From positions 186,001 to 250,000 of the forward strand of contig JBAZSD010000002.1 in NCBI GenBank assembly GCA_041662605.1: 64,000 nt of DNA. Reading direction: 5' to 3'. The position numbers were made by a program, and so were the translations under genes. Positions within the stretch are counted from its first letter, which is position 1; each line of letters starts with the position of its first letter. This DNA comes from Desulfomonilaceae bacterium (GTDB taxonomy: Bacteria; Desulfobacterota; Desulfomonilia; Desulfomonilales; Desulfomonilaceae). The notes below the pieces were generated by a model, which was not told the origin of the DNA, did no database searches, and worked only from the letters and a program-made list of their open reading frames with translations. Below, piece after piece: positions 27,599 to 36,032 of this stretch.

Positions 27599-28294
27599 TT
27601 AGCGACTTTTTTTCACACCAACTCGCTCACAGTAGTCGAATATCGCGCATCTGGAACAAAATGGAGAAATAGGAGCACAGACATTTTGGCCCCAAGTTAC
27701 CAAAAGATCATTGTATTCGATCCAATAGTCAACGGGCAATTTTTCGCGAAGAACCATTTCAGTTTGTTCCGGGGTCCTGGTTTTGACGTACCCGAGTCTG
27801 TTGCTTATCCTGTGCACATGTGTATCCACGCACACCCCTAGTTTGCCGAAGCCCAATGTTACAACCAGGTTCGCGGTTTTTCGACCTACACCTTTCAGCT
27901 TCAGAAGTTCATCCAGATCGTCTGGAACCTTTCCGTCGTAATCATTAATAAGCCTGTCACAAATGCTTCTCAGTGTTTTGGCTTTGGTTTTGTAGAAACC
28001 TACCGGAAAGATCAGGGCGGCTATTTGGCCCTCCTCTAGGGCCAACAGTTCCATCGGGGTTGAAGCCACCTCAAATAAACGCTTAGAAGCCGCACGAGTA
28101 ACTTCGTCCTTGGTGCGGAGCGATAGTATTGTCGCCATGAGAACCTCAAAGGGCGATTTCTTGCGCTGTGAAATCTCCGTAACTATGGGAACTCGCATAG
28201 CGCCTACCGCTTTGCGCAGTATCTCTACCACCTTGCGGATATCAGTCTTTACCGTGCCTACTCCTTTCAATAATGTGGAGACTATCCAAACCAC
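27599..28294 (-). CDS. nth: Endonuclease III (DNA glycosylase/AP lyase)
   Basis: Nth removes oxidised pyrimidines from DNA and nicks the abasic site. The helix-hairpin-helix with catalytic lysine reads LLKLKGVGRKTANLV near residue 124, and the catalytic aspartate is in CVDTHVHRISNRL. The C-terminal [4Fe-4S] site has perfect spacing C-x6-C-x2-C-x5-C (CAPISPFCSRCAIFDYC). 231 residues are a little longer than the usual 211 because the start is the GTG directly behind the trpS stop; no better start is visible. The arrangement trpS-nth, with no gap, indicates one transcript. Confidence 0.95.
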   Translation of the reverse strand: MVWIVSTLLKGVGTVKTDIRKVVEILRKAVGAMRVPIVTEISQRKKSPFEVLMATILSLRTKDEVTRAASKRLFEVASTPMELLALEEGQIAALIFPVGFYKTKAKTLRSICDRLINDYDGKVPDDLDELLKLKGVGRKTANLVVTLGFGKLGVCVDTHVHRISNRLGYVKTRTPEQTEMVLREKLPVDYWIEYNDLLVTWGQNVCAPISPFCSRCAIFDYCERVGVKKSR

Positions 28295-29260
28295 TCAATA
28301 TTTTATTCCCACTTTTTTCCGAACGTCTTCTATTGTGGGAAAAGCTATTTCTCTGGCTTTTCTAGCTCCATCAGCCAATATTGATCTTATATGGCCAGGA
28401 TCGGCCATTAATTTCTTTTTTTCGAGTCTCTGGGATCGAAACATCTCCCATAGAATTTCGACCAACTCTTTTTTGATGGCTCCGTAGGAGGCGCCACCCT
28501 CAATGTACATGCGTTTGACATCTCTAACCCTGTCTTCAGAAGCGAAATGCCTGTAAATCTGAAAAAGACTGCACGTTTCGGGATCCTTAGGCTGATCGAC
28601 TGGCGTAGAATCAGTTTTGACGCTCATAACTTTTTTACGGAGCGCTTTCTCATCGAGAAATATCTCAATAGTGTTGCCGTATGACTTGGACATTTTTTGC
28701 CCATCCACTCCGGGCACCGTGGCTACTTGATCATTTATTTCTCCGTCTGGAACAACAAATGTTTCCCCATAGACTCCGTTAAACTTGACGGCTATGTCTC
28801 TAGTAACCTCAATATGTTGTTTCTGGTCCTTTCCGACCGGCACTACGTTGGCCTGATACAGCAAAATATCCGCAGCCATTAATACCGGATACGCGAAAAG
28901 CCCGTGATTAGGAGAAATTCCTTTGGCTATTTTGTCTTTATAAGAGTGACAGCGTTCAAGCAGCCCCATTGGAGTAACGCAGGTAAGTATCCAGGACAAC
29001 TCCACAACTTCAGGCACATCGGATTGGACCCAGAAGATAGACCGATCAGGATCCAGACCTAGAGCAAGAAAATCCGAGGCGGCTTCCAACGTCCCTTCGG
29101 CAAGTCGTTCACCATCCGTCACACTCGTCATGGCGTGTAAATTGACTATAAATACAAAAAGAAGACTCCTGTCCATATAGGAAATCATTGGTTTCATCAT
29201 TGCAAGGTAGTTTCCCAGATGAAGCGCTCCACTTGGTTGAATGCCCGAAAGAACTCGCAA
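28295..29260 (-). CDS. trpS: Tryptophanyl-tRNA synthetase
   Basis: This class Ic enzyme charges tRNA-Trp. The 321 residues contain the HIGH motif as HLGN in SGIQPSGALHLGNYLAM near residue 14, and the KMSKS loop as QKMSKSYGN near residue 190. The dimer-type tryptophan pocket region includes PVLMAADILLYQANVVPVGKDQKQH. The start is a TTG with AGGAG eight bases upstream. nth begins at the base after the trpS stop codon. Confidence 0.97.
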   Translation of the reverse strand: MRVLSGIQPSGALHLGNYLAMMKPMISYMDRSLLFVFIVNLHAMTSVTDGERLAEGTLEAASDFLALGLDPDRSIFWVQSDVPEVVELSWILTCVTPMGLLERCHSYKDKIAKGISPNHGLFAYPVLMAADILLYQANVVPVGKDQKQHIEVTRDIAVKFNGVYGETFVVPDGEINDQVATVPGVDGQKMSKSYGNTIEIFLDEKALRKKVMSVKTDSTPVDQPKDPETCSLFQIYRHFASEDRVRDVKRMYIEGGASYGAIKKELVEILWEMFRSQRLEKKKLMADPGHIRSILADGARKAREIAFPTIEDVRKKVGIKY

Positions 29261-29506
29261 AATAATAACTCCTTTCTAAGAGGCGCCGGCGCAAAACTGA
29301 TTGTCGATTGGATTAGAAGCCGTTTACTATAATTCCATGATCCGGTCAACAATCGCTGCTTTTCCCAGCCTATAAATCAGAATTTCATTAATAGACAATC
29401 AAATTAGCCCATTAGTCAAATTTTGTGATAGTTTGTTCAGTGATTGATAAAAGACCGAAACCTTTAACCTTGCCTGACTGTTATCAGTCATCACGAAAGG
29501 ATGAAC

Positions 29507-29827
29507 ATGTATCTTCCAGAAATTTTTAAACAGTTCGTGGAACGCCATGGAGAAGTGGCGGACAAATTTAGGGAAGTGGGCGAGCTTTGCTCTAAGGCCG
29601 GGCGCCTCGACGCCAAAACTCAACACCTGATTCAACTTGGAATCTCCGTGGGCGCAGGCTCAAAAGGAGGTGTCAGGTCCCACGCAAGACGCGCATTGGA
29701 AGCCGGGGCGTCGAAAGATGATTTGCTCCAGGCTACATTGCTTTCCGCCACGATAGTCGGATTCCCGGCGATGATAGCCGCTTACGGGTGGGTTCAGGAA
29801 ATGTTGCCACACGCAGAGAAGAGTTAG
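29507..29827 (+). CDS. Carboxymuconolactone decarboxylase-family protein lacking cysteines
   Basis: The 106 residues have the all-helical CMD/AhpD-like fold signature: LDAKTQHLIQLGISVGAGSKGGVRSHARRALEAGASKDDLLQATLLSATIVGFPAMIAAY. In AhpD-type members the region before the histidine carries CxxC. Here it is GGVRSH, so the redox pair is missing and a peroxidase-partner role is unlikely. The ATG at 29507 has AAAGG six bases upstream; an ATG at 29501 would place the site too close. It is a single gene facing the crotonase. Function unknown. Confidence 0.85.
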   Translation: MYLPEIFKQFVERHGEVADKFREVGELCSKAGRLDAKTQHLIQLGISVGAGSKGGVRSHARRALEAGASKDDLLQATLLSATIVGFPAMIAAYGWVQEMLPHAEKS

Positions 29828-29869
29828 CCCCTTGGCGCCGTAGGTTGCGCATTTTTTTATTTTATCTTT

Positions 29870-30646
29870 TCAGCGGCCTTGCCATACAGGGTTCTTTTTT
29901 TCAAGAAAGGCTTTGATTCCATTTTGCGCGTCTTGTGTCATAAGGTTCAACGTCATGACCTCGGTCGCATGGTCGTAAGCCTTGTTTTCAGGCATGTCGA
30001 TCTGCGCGTAGAAAGCCTTTTTCCCAATAGCCAAAGTCAACGGGCTCGATTTGGCGATCGCTTCCGCCACATCTTGAGTAGTTTTTTCCAATTCCGCTTC
30101 AGGGGTGATTCGGTTAACAAGACCGTAAAGCTCTGCCTCCTTTGCTGAAACAAAGCGTCCTGTCATAAGCATTTCAAGGGCGCTTTTCCTTCCTATGGCC
30201 CTGCTGAGCGCAACCATGGGACCGCTACAAAAAAGCCCTATTTTTACGCCCGGCGTAGCAAACCGCGCTGTCTCCGTGCAAATGGAAAGATCACATTGAG
30301 CCGCTAACTGGCACCCTGCGGCCGTGGCTACCCCGTGAATCTGGGCGATGACAATCTGTGAGATCTCATGTATGAGCAGCATCATGTCCGAGCATTGTCT
30401 GAAAATAAATTTATATTCCGTAACATCCCCGTCAATCATTTCCGTCAGATTGTGACCCGAACAAAAATGCCTTCCTGCGGCCTTAATTATTATGACCTTT
30501 GTTGAAGCTTCGTCGCGGAACGTCTTGAGCGCGCAGGTTACTTCTAAAATCATATTCTTGGACAACGCGTTGGCGGTATGCGGCGAGTTCAGGGTTATTG
30601 TACCAATGGAATTTGAGGCGCTGACAATAATGTCTTTGTAATCCAT
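29870..30646 (-). CDS. Enoyl-CoA hydratase/isomerase family protein (crotonase; ECHDC3-like)
   Basis: The 258 residues have the crotonase oxyanion-hole segments: AAGRHFCSGHNLTEM near residue 58 and the GVATAAGCQLAAQCDLSI stretch near residue 107. The phrase ATPGVKIGLFCSGPMVALSRAIGRKSALEML resembles the ECHDC3-like branch. The usual second catalytic glutamate position falls in the AELYGLVNRI area. It could hydrate enoyl-CoA or be a related lyase or isomerase; substrate cannot be read. It is a cytoplasmic single gene, converging with the CMD gene 42 bases away. Confidence 0.88.
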   Translation of the reverse strand: MDYKDIIVSASNSIGTITLNSPHTANALSKNMILEVTCALKTFRDEASTKVIIIKAAGRHFCSGHNLTEMIDGDVTEYKFIFRQCSDMMLLIHEISQIVIAQIHGVATAAGCQLAAQCDLSICTETARFATPGVKIGLFCSGPMVALSRAIGRKSALEMLMTGRFVSAKEAELYGLVNRITPEAELEKTTQDVAEAIAKSSPLTLAIGKKAFYAQIDMPENKAYDHATEVMTLNLMTQDAQNGIKAFLEKKNPVWQGR

Positions 30647-30823
30647 AGTGTTTCCTCTTTGTTGAATTGTTAGCTATAATGCTGGAGCGATTTGTGATTC
30701 AGTTTCTTGAAATTCTATCCTAGGGTCAATGGATATGATAAAAAAACCATCAGAATCGGCGTCAATTAATTCAAATATTGTTCCTCAATTCTCTCTCGAA
30801 CTTTTCTAGATCGCCTTTTATTT

Positions 30824-31594
30824 ATGAACAGGATTCGCTCACTATTTTTGTTCCGTTTCAAAATGTCGTCGCTAGTTGTTTTGGCCTGCGTTTCATGGGC
30901 ATTACCACCCATTCTCAGTAATGCTCAAACCCAGCACGCGGGGAAGCCTCAAGAACAATTATCGGTGGCCGCATTGATCTCTAAAGCTAAGCTGCTTAAT
31001 GAAAAGAATAATTTTGCAATGGCTGTCAGATATCTGAATGAAGCTTTGAAACGGTCTCCTAAATCTGTTGAAGCGTATTTGTTGCGCGGAGAGGCTCTTG
31101 ACAGGATGGGTCTCCCCATGAAGGCTCTTCAAGACTTCAATAAATACATCGGCTTGCGGCCGAATGATCTCGAAGGCTACATTAAGAGAGGTGATACCAA
31201 CAATTTCAATCATGACCCTAAGGCGGCCATCGTTGATTACGACAAGGCTCTGCATTTTGTCCCGGATTCAAGGTCCGCCCTTCTGGGGCGAGGTATGGCC
31301 TATGCAAGTCTTGAGCGCTATGATCTTGCCATACGGGATTATGAATCCCTATTGAACAAATATCCCTGGGACCACGAGGCGTGGGCAAATTTGGGAATCG
31401 TTTACGCTCACATAGGAAAAAAGGACCAGGCGCTTCAGAGTTTCACAAAAGCTCTGAAGGTTGAGCAAAACAGCGAATGGAGGGCCAAAATAAATCGTAT
31501 GATGGACGAACTCTCAGTCTCTTCTAAATCCGAAAAACCAAAACGCAAGGGGCCAACACGGTTTCCGATGAACCGAGACTCCAGATTGTGGTAA
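30824..31594 (+). CDS. Exported tetratricopeptide-repeat protein
   Basis: A hydrophobic N-terminal segment (SLVVLACVSWALPPILSNAQ, about residues 15-35) suggests a signal peptide. About five TPR units follow, for example YLNEALKRSPKSVEAYLLRGEALDRMG, FNKYIGLRPNDLEGYIKRGDTN, YDKALHFVPDSRSALLGRGMAYA and AWANLGIVYAHIGKKDQALQSFTKAL. The last 35 residues are basic and probably disordered. TPRs bind partner proteins, so it is likely a periplasmic scaffold. The partner is not evident from neighbours. The ATG lacks a strong ribosome binding site. Confidence 0.85.
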   Translation: MNRIRSLFLFRFKMSSLVVLACVSWALPPILSNAQTQHAGKPQEQLSVAALISKAKLLNEKNNFAMAVRYLNEALKRSPKSVEAYLLRGEALDRMGLPMKALQDFNKYIGLRPNDLEGYIKRGDTNNFNHDPKAAIVDYDKALHFVPDSRSALLGRGMAYASLERYDLAIRDYESLLNKYPWDHEAWANLGIVYAHIGKKDQALQSFTKALKVEQNSEWRAKINRMMDELSVSSKSEKPKRKGPTRFPMNRDSRLW

Positions 31595-31695
31595 GAAACC
31601 ACATGCGTTCTGGAAATCAACGTAGCCCTGCATTTGAATCCAGAAACCGGAATTCCCTATGCGACCTGCTCTTGTCGCCATCAAGATCGATTTAT

Positions 31696-33030
31696 TTACT
31701 GGCCGCTGACAGCAAGAATTTCAACTACCATTGAAGGCGCTCCGACATTTCCAAAGAATTCAAAATCAGAACCTAAGAAAATGACTTTTCTGAAAAGGTC
31801 GAGCAGATTCCCGGCTATTGCTATCCCTTTAACAGGGCGAACTATTTGTCCGCCAGAAATCAGGAAACCCGAAGCTCCTACCGAGAAATCTCCTGTAATC
31901 GGATTCGCCGTGTGCAATCCCATCACTTCGGTAATCATGATCCCTGAGTTCAACTCCTTCATCAGATCCGGAATCTCCAGATTTCCTTTTTGAATAAAGA
32001 GATTGGTTATCCCGTTGAATGGGGTACTATCAAAGCCTGGACGCCTGCAATTGCCAGTGATTGACGCTTTCATTTTACGACTGTGATAGCTGTCGGAAAG
32101 TAAAGATTCGATTCTTCCGGTTCCGACAACTGTAGTGCGCCTGGCCGGAGTCCCTTCTCCATCGAACGGAAAAGCGTAGGCCCCATCTGTGTCCAGACCA
32201 CTGTCGAATATGTTGATTAATGGAGAAAAGACCTCAACCCCAATTGTTATTCGTGGAGAGGCCGTCTTCTTAAAATGACTTTCAGCGAGAAAAGTATTTG
32301 AAAGGGTCTCGAGAAAGCTGGCAGCCACAATATTTTCGATCAGAACCGGACATTTCATAGAAGAAATCCGTTCCCCGCCCAGTCTCTTAATAGCTCGGTC
32401 CGAAGCGATGTGAGCCAAACGAACAGGATCAAGATCCCTTGGGTTCCTTGATTGATACCTCCAATAACACATTTCCTGCTCGTCGCCGGTTTGGGCCATC
32501 AATTCGATCCATATCGAAGCCAATCCCGATTTTCCATGAAGTCTCAAACCATGAGAATTTCGGATTTCAACATCAAGCTCAACATCCGTATACCCTGAAG
32601 ATCTGATAGAAGTTACCTTTTTGTCATACGTGAACGCTGATTCTTCAATGATTCTAGCTACACCAATTTTGTCGAGTTCTTTCATTTCGTTAATTTCAGG
32701 ATGAAATAGTCCGTTTGATTCGACTTTTGAATCAGTTGGCTGAACAAAACCGTAGTCTGGATCTTCAACAGTAACATCAGCGATTGCCTCGGCCGTTTCA
32801 ACAGTTTGGGCCAAGCTATTTGCATCAAGATTCGAGCTGAATGAAAATCCCATCTTGCCGTTTCTCACCAATCGGACGGCTATTCCAGAAATATCGGCCT
32901 TTTGAAAAAAATCAGTCTCGAGTTTCTTGGTCTGGCAGCGAAAGCTGGATGATGTCTGCCAAAAAATTTCCCATTGATCTAAGTTCTTCTTGCTTAAGAT
33001 CTCTTCAGCTATGTCGATTGCGTCCACCAT
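31696..33030 (-). CDS. pmbA: TldD/PmbA-family protein (TldE/PmbA-like)
   Basis: TldD and TldE form a heteromeric protease that digests unfolded peptides and matures some RiPPs. The 444 residues carry family strings: GKMGFSFSSNLD, VEIRNSHGLRLHGKSG, PVLIENIVAASFLETLSNTFLAESHFKK, FPFDGEGTPARRTTVVGTGRIESLLSDSYHSRKMKA and GDFSVGASGFLISGGQIVRPVKGIAIAGNLLDLF. The HExxH-type motif of TldD is absent, placing it on the PmbA side. No tldD partner and no RiPP precursor are seen nearby. Confidence 0.88.
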   Translation of the reverse strand: MVDAIDIAEEILSKKNLDQWEIFWQTSSSFRCQTKKLETDFFQKADISGIAVRLVRNGKMGFSFSSNLDANSLAQTVETAEAIADVTVEDPDYGFVQPTDSKVESNGLFHPEINEMKELDKIGVARIIEESAFTYDKKVTSIRSSGYTDVELDVEIRNSHGLRLHGKSGLASIWIELMAQTGDEQEMCYWRYQSRNPRDLDPVRLAHIASDRAIKRLGGERISSMKCPVLIENIVAASFLETLSNTFLAESHFKKTASPRITIGVEVFSPLINIFDSGLDTDGAYAFPFDGEGTPARRTTVVGTGRIESLLSDSYHSRKMKASITGNCRRPGFDSTPFNGITNLFIQKGNLEIPDLMKELNSGIMITEVMGLHTANPITGDFSVGASGFLISGGQIVRPVKGIAIAGNLLDLFRKVIFLGSDFEFFGNVGAPSMVVEILAVSGQ

Positions 33031-33152
33031 GTCCTGGTCCTCTTTCTAAAATCCCTTTTTGAGTATTCTACGACGATTATCGAATAATACGCTACCGATT
33101 AATGTTGACAAAAATCGATCCAAACATTAGAGATAGTGTTATAGAGGATAAA

Positions 33153-33227
33153 ATGATTAATTATTCTAATTCATATTATTACTTTTATTTTAGCAAAAGG
33201 AGCGGACAGCGTCTTCGCTTAGGATGA
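33153..33227 (+). CDS. Candidate Tyr/Phe-rich leader peptide (24 codons)
   Basis: An ATG at 33153, four bases after a GAGG(A) binding site, opens a 24-codon frame ending in TGA. Codons 4-13 include five Tyr and two Phe (Tyr4, Tyr8-Tyr10, Phe11, Tyr12, Phe13), followed by a basic tail. A strong terminator follows 24 bases later. This is the layout of an amino-acid attenuator such as pheM or pheL. A TTGACA at 33105-33110 could be its -35, though the -10 is poor. The DNA here is AT-rich, which itself yields Tyr, Phe and Asn codons, so chance remains possible. Confidence 0.4.
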   Translation: MINYSNSYYYFYFSKRSGQRLRLG

Positions 33228-33250
33228 TAGGTATATCAAAAGTAAACTAA

Positions 33251-33282
33251 AGCGGAGCGCAAACTCCGCTTTTTTTATTTTT
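33251..33282 (+). terminator. Rho-independent terminator in the leader of the GNAT-like gene
   Basis: AGCGGAG and CTCCGCT pair (7 bp) around CGCAAA, followed by TTTTTTATTTTT. It ends 18 bases before the ATG of the next plus-strand gene, and there is no full plus-strand gene just upstream to terminate. AGCGGA also occurs at 33201-33206 and could pair with the same 3' arm as an antiterminator. Confidence 0.85.
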
Positions 33283-33299
33283 AAGAGGGAAATTCCAGG

Positions 33300-34895
33300 A
33301 TGTTAGAAAATGTATCTGCGGAAAAATCTTCAATTAAGGATTCGTCGCTGAAGAAACTCAATATCACAGAACGCCTTGCGCTCATTGGCCTAATCCACGA
33401 TGGAATTCGTCATGGCAGTGAAAACTCTCCGATAGCGTCGGACCTTTACGAAGAACTTTGGGATCTCGTCAACACAACAGTATCAGGCGCCAAAATTGAT
33501 AAGTTGAATATTGGCAAAGCCAACAAAGGTTTCCGGACTTTGGAAATTAATTCAGAAGATGGCGCCAACCTGGGGCGATTGAACATGCTTTACCTGAACA
33601 AACCAATCCCCTGTTATTATCTGGTTTACGTTGAAGTCTCCCCACCATTTCGGAATAAAGGGCTCGGTAACTTAATTCTTCGAGAGTTCAAGGACTTCTT
33701 GATCGAAAAATCCGCCATTGGCGCCTTGGACAACATAATACCCTCCGATGACCCGACTTTTGAAATCTACAGGAAACTTGACTGGAAATCGTTCAGAGAA
33801 GTAACCGGCGGGCAGGAACGGGAAAATGGAATCGACGACGCTTACATGATTTACATCCCACCAGCATTTGATGGAAAGGATTTGAAAGACCCAATAATCA
33901 AGCTTGTTCATCACATAAAAAGAAAGCGCCCATCAATAGATATGCGGGACAACGAACAAATGGTTCAGCGAACCATCGAAGAGTTCAAAGATTTGTACCA
34001 GGCGTTGCTGATTTATTTTCGAGACCAGATTTATTCCGGTCAACATGATTCTCTGATGCGATTCATGTTTACTCGTTACATCACCAAATTATTGGGCTTT
34101 AGAAGAAGAATATCACAACTGTTAGGGTATACAGGCGGCGAATCCATGCAACAGATCTCCCTGGATTCTTCGATCCGAAACATGCCCGCCCAATCATACG
34201 GTCCGGCCGAACTTAAAAGTAGAACCTGCTTTTTTTCAGGGGATAGAGAACTCTGGTTACGTCTTCCTGAACAACTGAAATTCAACCCAGCCCGGTTCAT
34301 TGAAGCGTTGCCCAATTACAAACGACCAAGTTTCATTGAGTGGTTGAAACGCAACGATAAGAATTCGGAAGACTCTCTAACTTTAGGGGATCTTCTTGAC
34401 ATAGGTTTTGATCCAACACGGCTCAAAGAGTTGGAAATTGATGGAGAGAGCTTCATTTTCGAGCGAACCCAGATTCGAGCCCTACCCCGCATGGAAAGCA
34501 AGAAAGAATTCCTGACAAACGCATCAAAGAATGAATCCCTTTTTCAGATAAGAAATACGCTCGTCCGCTTCAATCCTCCATTACTTATAATCCGGGATAG
34601 AGGCAACGCATACGTTCTAAGAAAGAAAGTGCCCGGCATCCATTGGGAAGAAGCTCTAGAACAACTTCAGACCACACCGGCCCTGAAGGAATTAAACAAT
34701 CATCTGGGGCTGGAAAGAATCGTCACCAGAACTGTGTCAAAAGTTATGGAAAAGTTAAGATCCCGACTTAACGGGGTGGATGAAAATGTGGTCGATCCAT
34801 CAGGAATATTTGTTTCGTGGGACTTAAAGATAAATCAGCCCCGAGTGCTGGTAGATATTTCCAACTCTCACCTGGAAACTGTGTGGGTTTCCTGA
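33300..34895 (+). CDS. GNAT-like N-acetyltransferase domain protein with large unknown C-terminal region
   Basis: The first 175 residues contain a probable GNAT domain: the acetyl-CoA pyrophosphate-loop pattern appears as VEVSPPFRNKGLGNLILREF near residue 112 and is followed by FEIYRKLDWKSF, a usual late GNAT strand. The remaining 350 residues match nothing I know. They are mixed helical, with RFIEALPNYKRPSFIEWLKRN and a late charged segment (VSKVMEKLRSRLNG). No signal peptide or membrane segment is seen. The 531 residues are preceded by a GAGGG site and by a terminator and possible leader peptide, so expression may be attenuated. It is a single gene. Confidence 0.65.
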   Translation: MLENVSAEKSSIKDSSLKKLNITERLALIGLIHDGIRHGSENSPIASDLYEELWDLVNTTVSGAKIDKLNIGKANKGFRTLEINSEDGANLGRLNMLYLNKPIPCYYLVYVEVSPPFRNKGLGNLILREFKDFLIEKSAIGALDNIIPSDDPTFEIYRKLDWKSFREVTGGQERENGIDDAYMIYIPPAFDGKDLKDPIIKLVHHIKRKRPSIDMRDNEQMVQRTIEEFKDLYQALLIYFRDQIYSGQHDSLMRFMFTRYITKLLGFRRRISQLLGYTGGESMQQISLDSSIRNMPAQSYGPAELKSRTCFFSGDRELWLRLPEQLKFNPARFIEALPNYKRPSFIEWLKRNDKNSEDSLTLGDLLDIGFDPTRLKELEIDGESFIFERTQIRALPRMESKKEFLTNASKNESLFQIRNTLVRFNPPLLIIRDRGNAYVLRKKVPGIHWEEALEQLQTTPALKELNNHLGLERIVTRTVSKVMEKLRSRLNGVDENVVDPSGIFVSWDLKINQPRVLVDISNSHLETVWVS

Positions 34896-34922
34896 TCATT
34901 TTCTCGTGTTTGTTTGACGCCG

Positions 34923-34955
34923 ATAAAAAAAAGCCCGACCTTTTAGTCGGACTTT
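34923..34955 (-). terminator. Rho-independent terminator of the outer-membrane protein gene at 35.0-36.0 kb
   Basis: Read on the minus strand, AAAGTCCGAC and GTCGGGCTTT pair around a 6-base loop with one A-C mismatch, followed by a run of T. The mismatch is in the same place as in the terminator at 5974-6006. A 9-base arm (GCCCGACCT, 34933-34941) also has an exact inverted copy at 34973-34981, allowing an alternative, larger fold. Confidence 0.85.
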
Positions 34956-35030
34956 GGAGGGTATTAAAATTCAGGTCGGGCTATATAATGGGGGAAGTCA
35001 GGACCTGCTACCGGTGGTTACACTATCATT

Positions 35031-36032
35031 TCAGAATAGGAAGCCGACCTGCACAAAAGGGCCGCCTATGGATGTGTTAAACATATTTCGGTTATTGTCT
35101 TTTTCGAAGAAAGAATATCTGTAGCCGCCTTTTACAAATCCAAACCTACCGGTTTTGATCGGAATCATGTAGTTGAGGGCGGTTTCTGCGTCGAACCCAA
35201 AACAGTCGTTTAGGAACATCACGTCCGCTTTGCAACTCAGATTCAAGCTGTTTCCACGAATGTTCTTGAGACATTTGTCAAATTCTAGGCCCACTACAGC
35301 GAGGTTGCGAGTAGAGTCCCAAACCACCGGCGTTATTGCGCCAACTCCGCTTCCAATCGATAATTTGTCCTGCAAATACATCCACTCGGCAAAAATACTC
35401 GCCCTCGAGCTTGTGGAATTCGTGAGGTTAAAAGTGACACCCGCTCTGTGTTCAAAACGGTCCCATTTCGATTGAATCAGCGATCCGGCGGCGAACAACT
35501 GGTCGGCAAAGGTGAAGGAAGCTGGGGTCGTATATGTTGATTCCACTTTAATTGGACTGAAAGAATATCTAAGTCCGAATCTTGGCCTGAGCTGATACTT
35601 TACGTCGACCCCCCAGATCAAAGTAGCGTTCTGCCCGAACCCAAGATTATCATTGAAGTTAACTGAAGTGCCAGGGACAGCGTTAGGGCCTATTGTTTTT
35701 CGGGCCTCACCTTGGATTTTTCCGAACCATACCTTTGGACCCGCTACAAATTGTCCTTGAGCTGGAGCAGGGAGAATGCATTCCTGTCCCCAGTTCGCAG
35801 GACTGAATCTTGAAAGCCCTTCCAGCTTGGACATGATTCCCGGGCGAACTTTTATCGGTACCGGCTCAGATGGTTTCACCTTGGAGATTGCTTTGTAATT
35901 TGGAGAGGCTTCCAGGCTTGCTGCCGCATAAGAATCCAGGTCTCCCGGAATGGATTGAGCAGATGCGCCGGCGACCCCTACCATTAACAAAACAGAAAAA
36001 ATACACAAGTAATTCAGACACCTTCTTAGCAT
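35031..36032 (-). CDS. Probable outer-membrane beta-barrel protein, paralogue 2
   Basis: Signal peptide MLRRCLNYLCIFSVLLMVG with cleavage near ASAQ, and a C-terminal aromatic (VQVGFLF), fit an outer-membrane barrel. The ATG at 36032 has GAGGGAGGG upstream; the frame extends to 36098 without a site. The 333 residues align by eye with the product of 6185-7258: both start MLRR, both have Y-Q-(F/L)-R-x(3)-G-(I/L)-(Q/R)-Y-S, VG(V/L)EF(Q/D)KC, LSCKAD or FSCDAK, and a final G-R-(F/W)-G-(F/Y)-(V/M)-KGGYR. It is a duplicate family in this genome, of unknown role, perhaps a porin or surface barrel. Confidence 0.75.
   Translation of the reverse strand: MLRRCLNYLCIFSVLLMVGVAGASAQSIPGDLDSYAAASLEASPNYKAISKVKPSEPVPIKVRPGIMSKLEGLSRFSPANWGQECILPAPAQGQFVAGPKVWFGKIQGEARKTIGPNAVPGTSVNFNDNLGFGQNATLIWGVDVKYQLRPRFGLRYSFSPIKVESTYTTPASFTFADQLFAAGSLIQSKWDRFEHRAGVTFNLTNSTSSRASIFAEWMYLQDKLSIGSGVGAITPVVWDSTRNLAVVGLEFDKCLKNIRGNSLNLSCKADVMFLNDCFGFDAETALNYMIPIKTGRFGFVKGGYRYSFFEKDNNRNMFNTSIGGPFVQVGFLF

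Noticed and set aside
29828..29869. Possible bidirectional terminator between the CMD and crotonase genes
   Set aside because: There is a T-run, but the stem before it is only about four pairs (GCGC).
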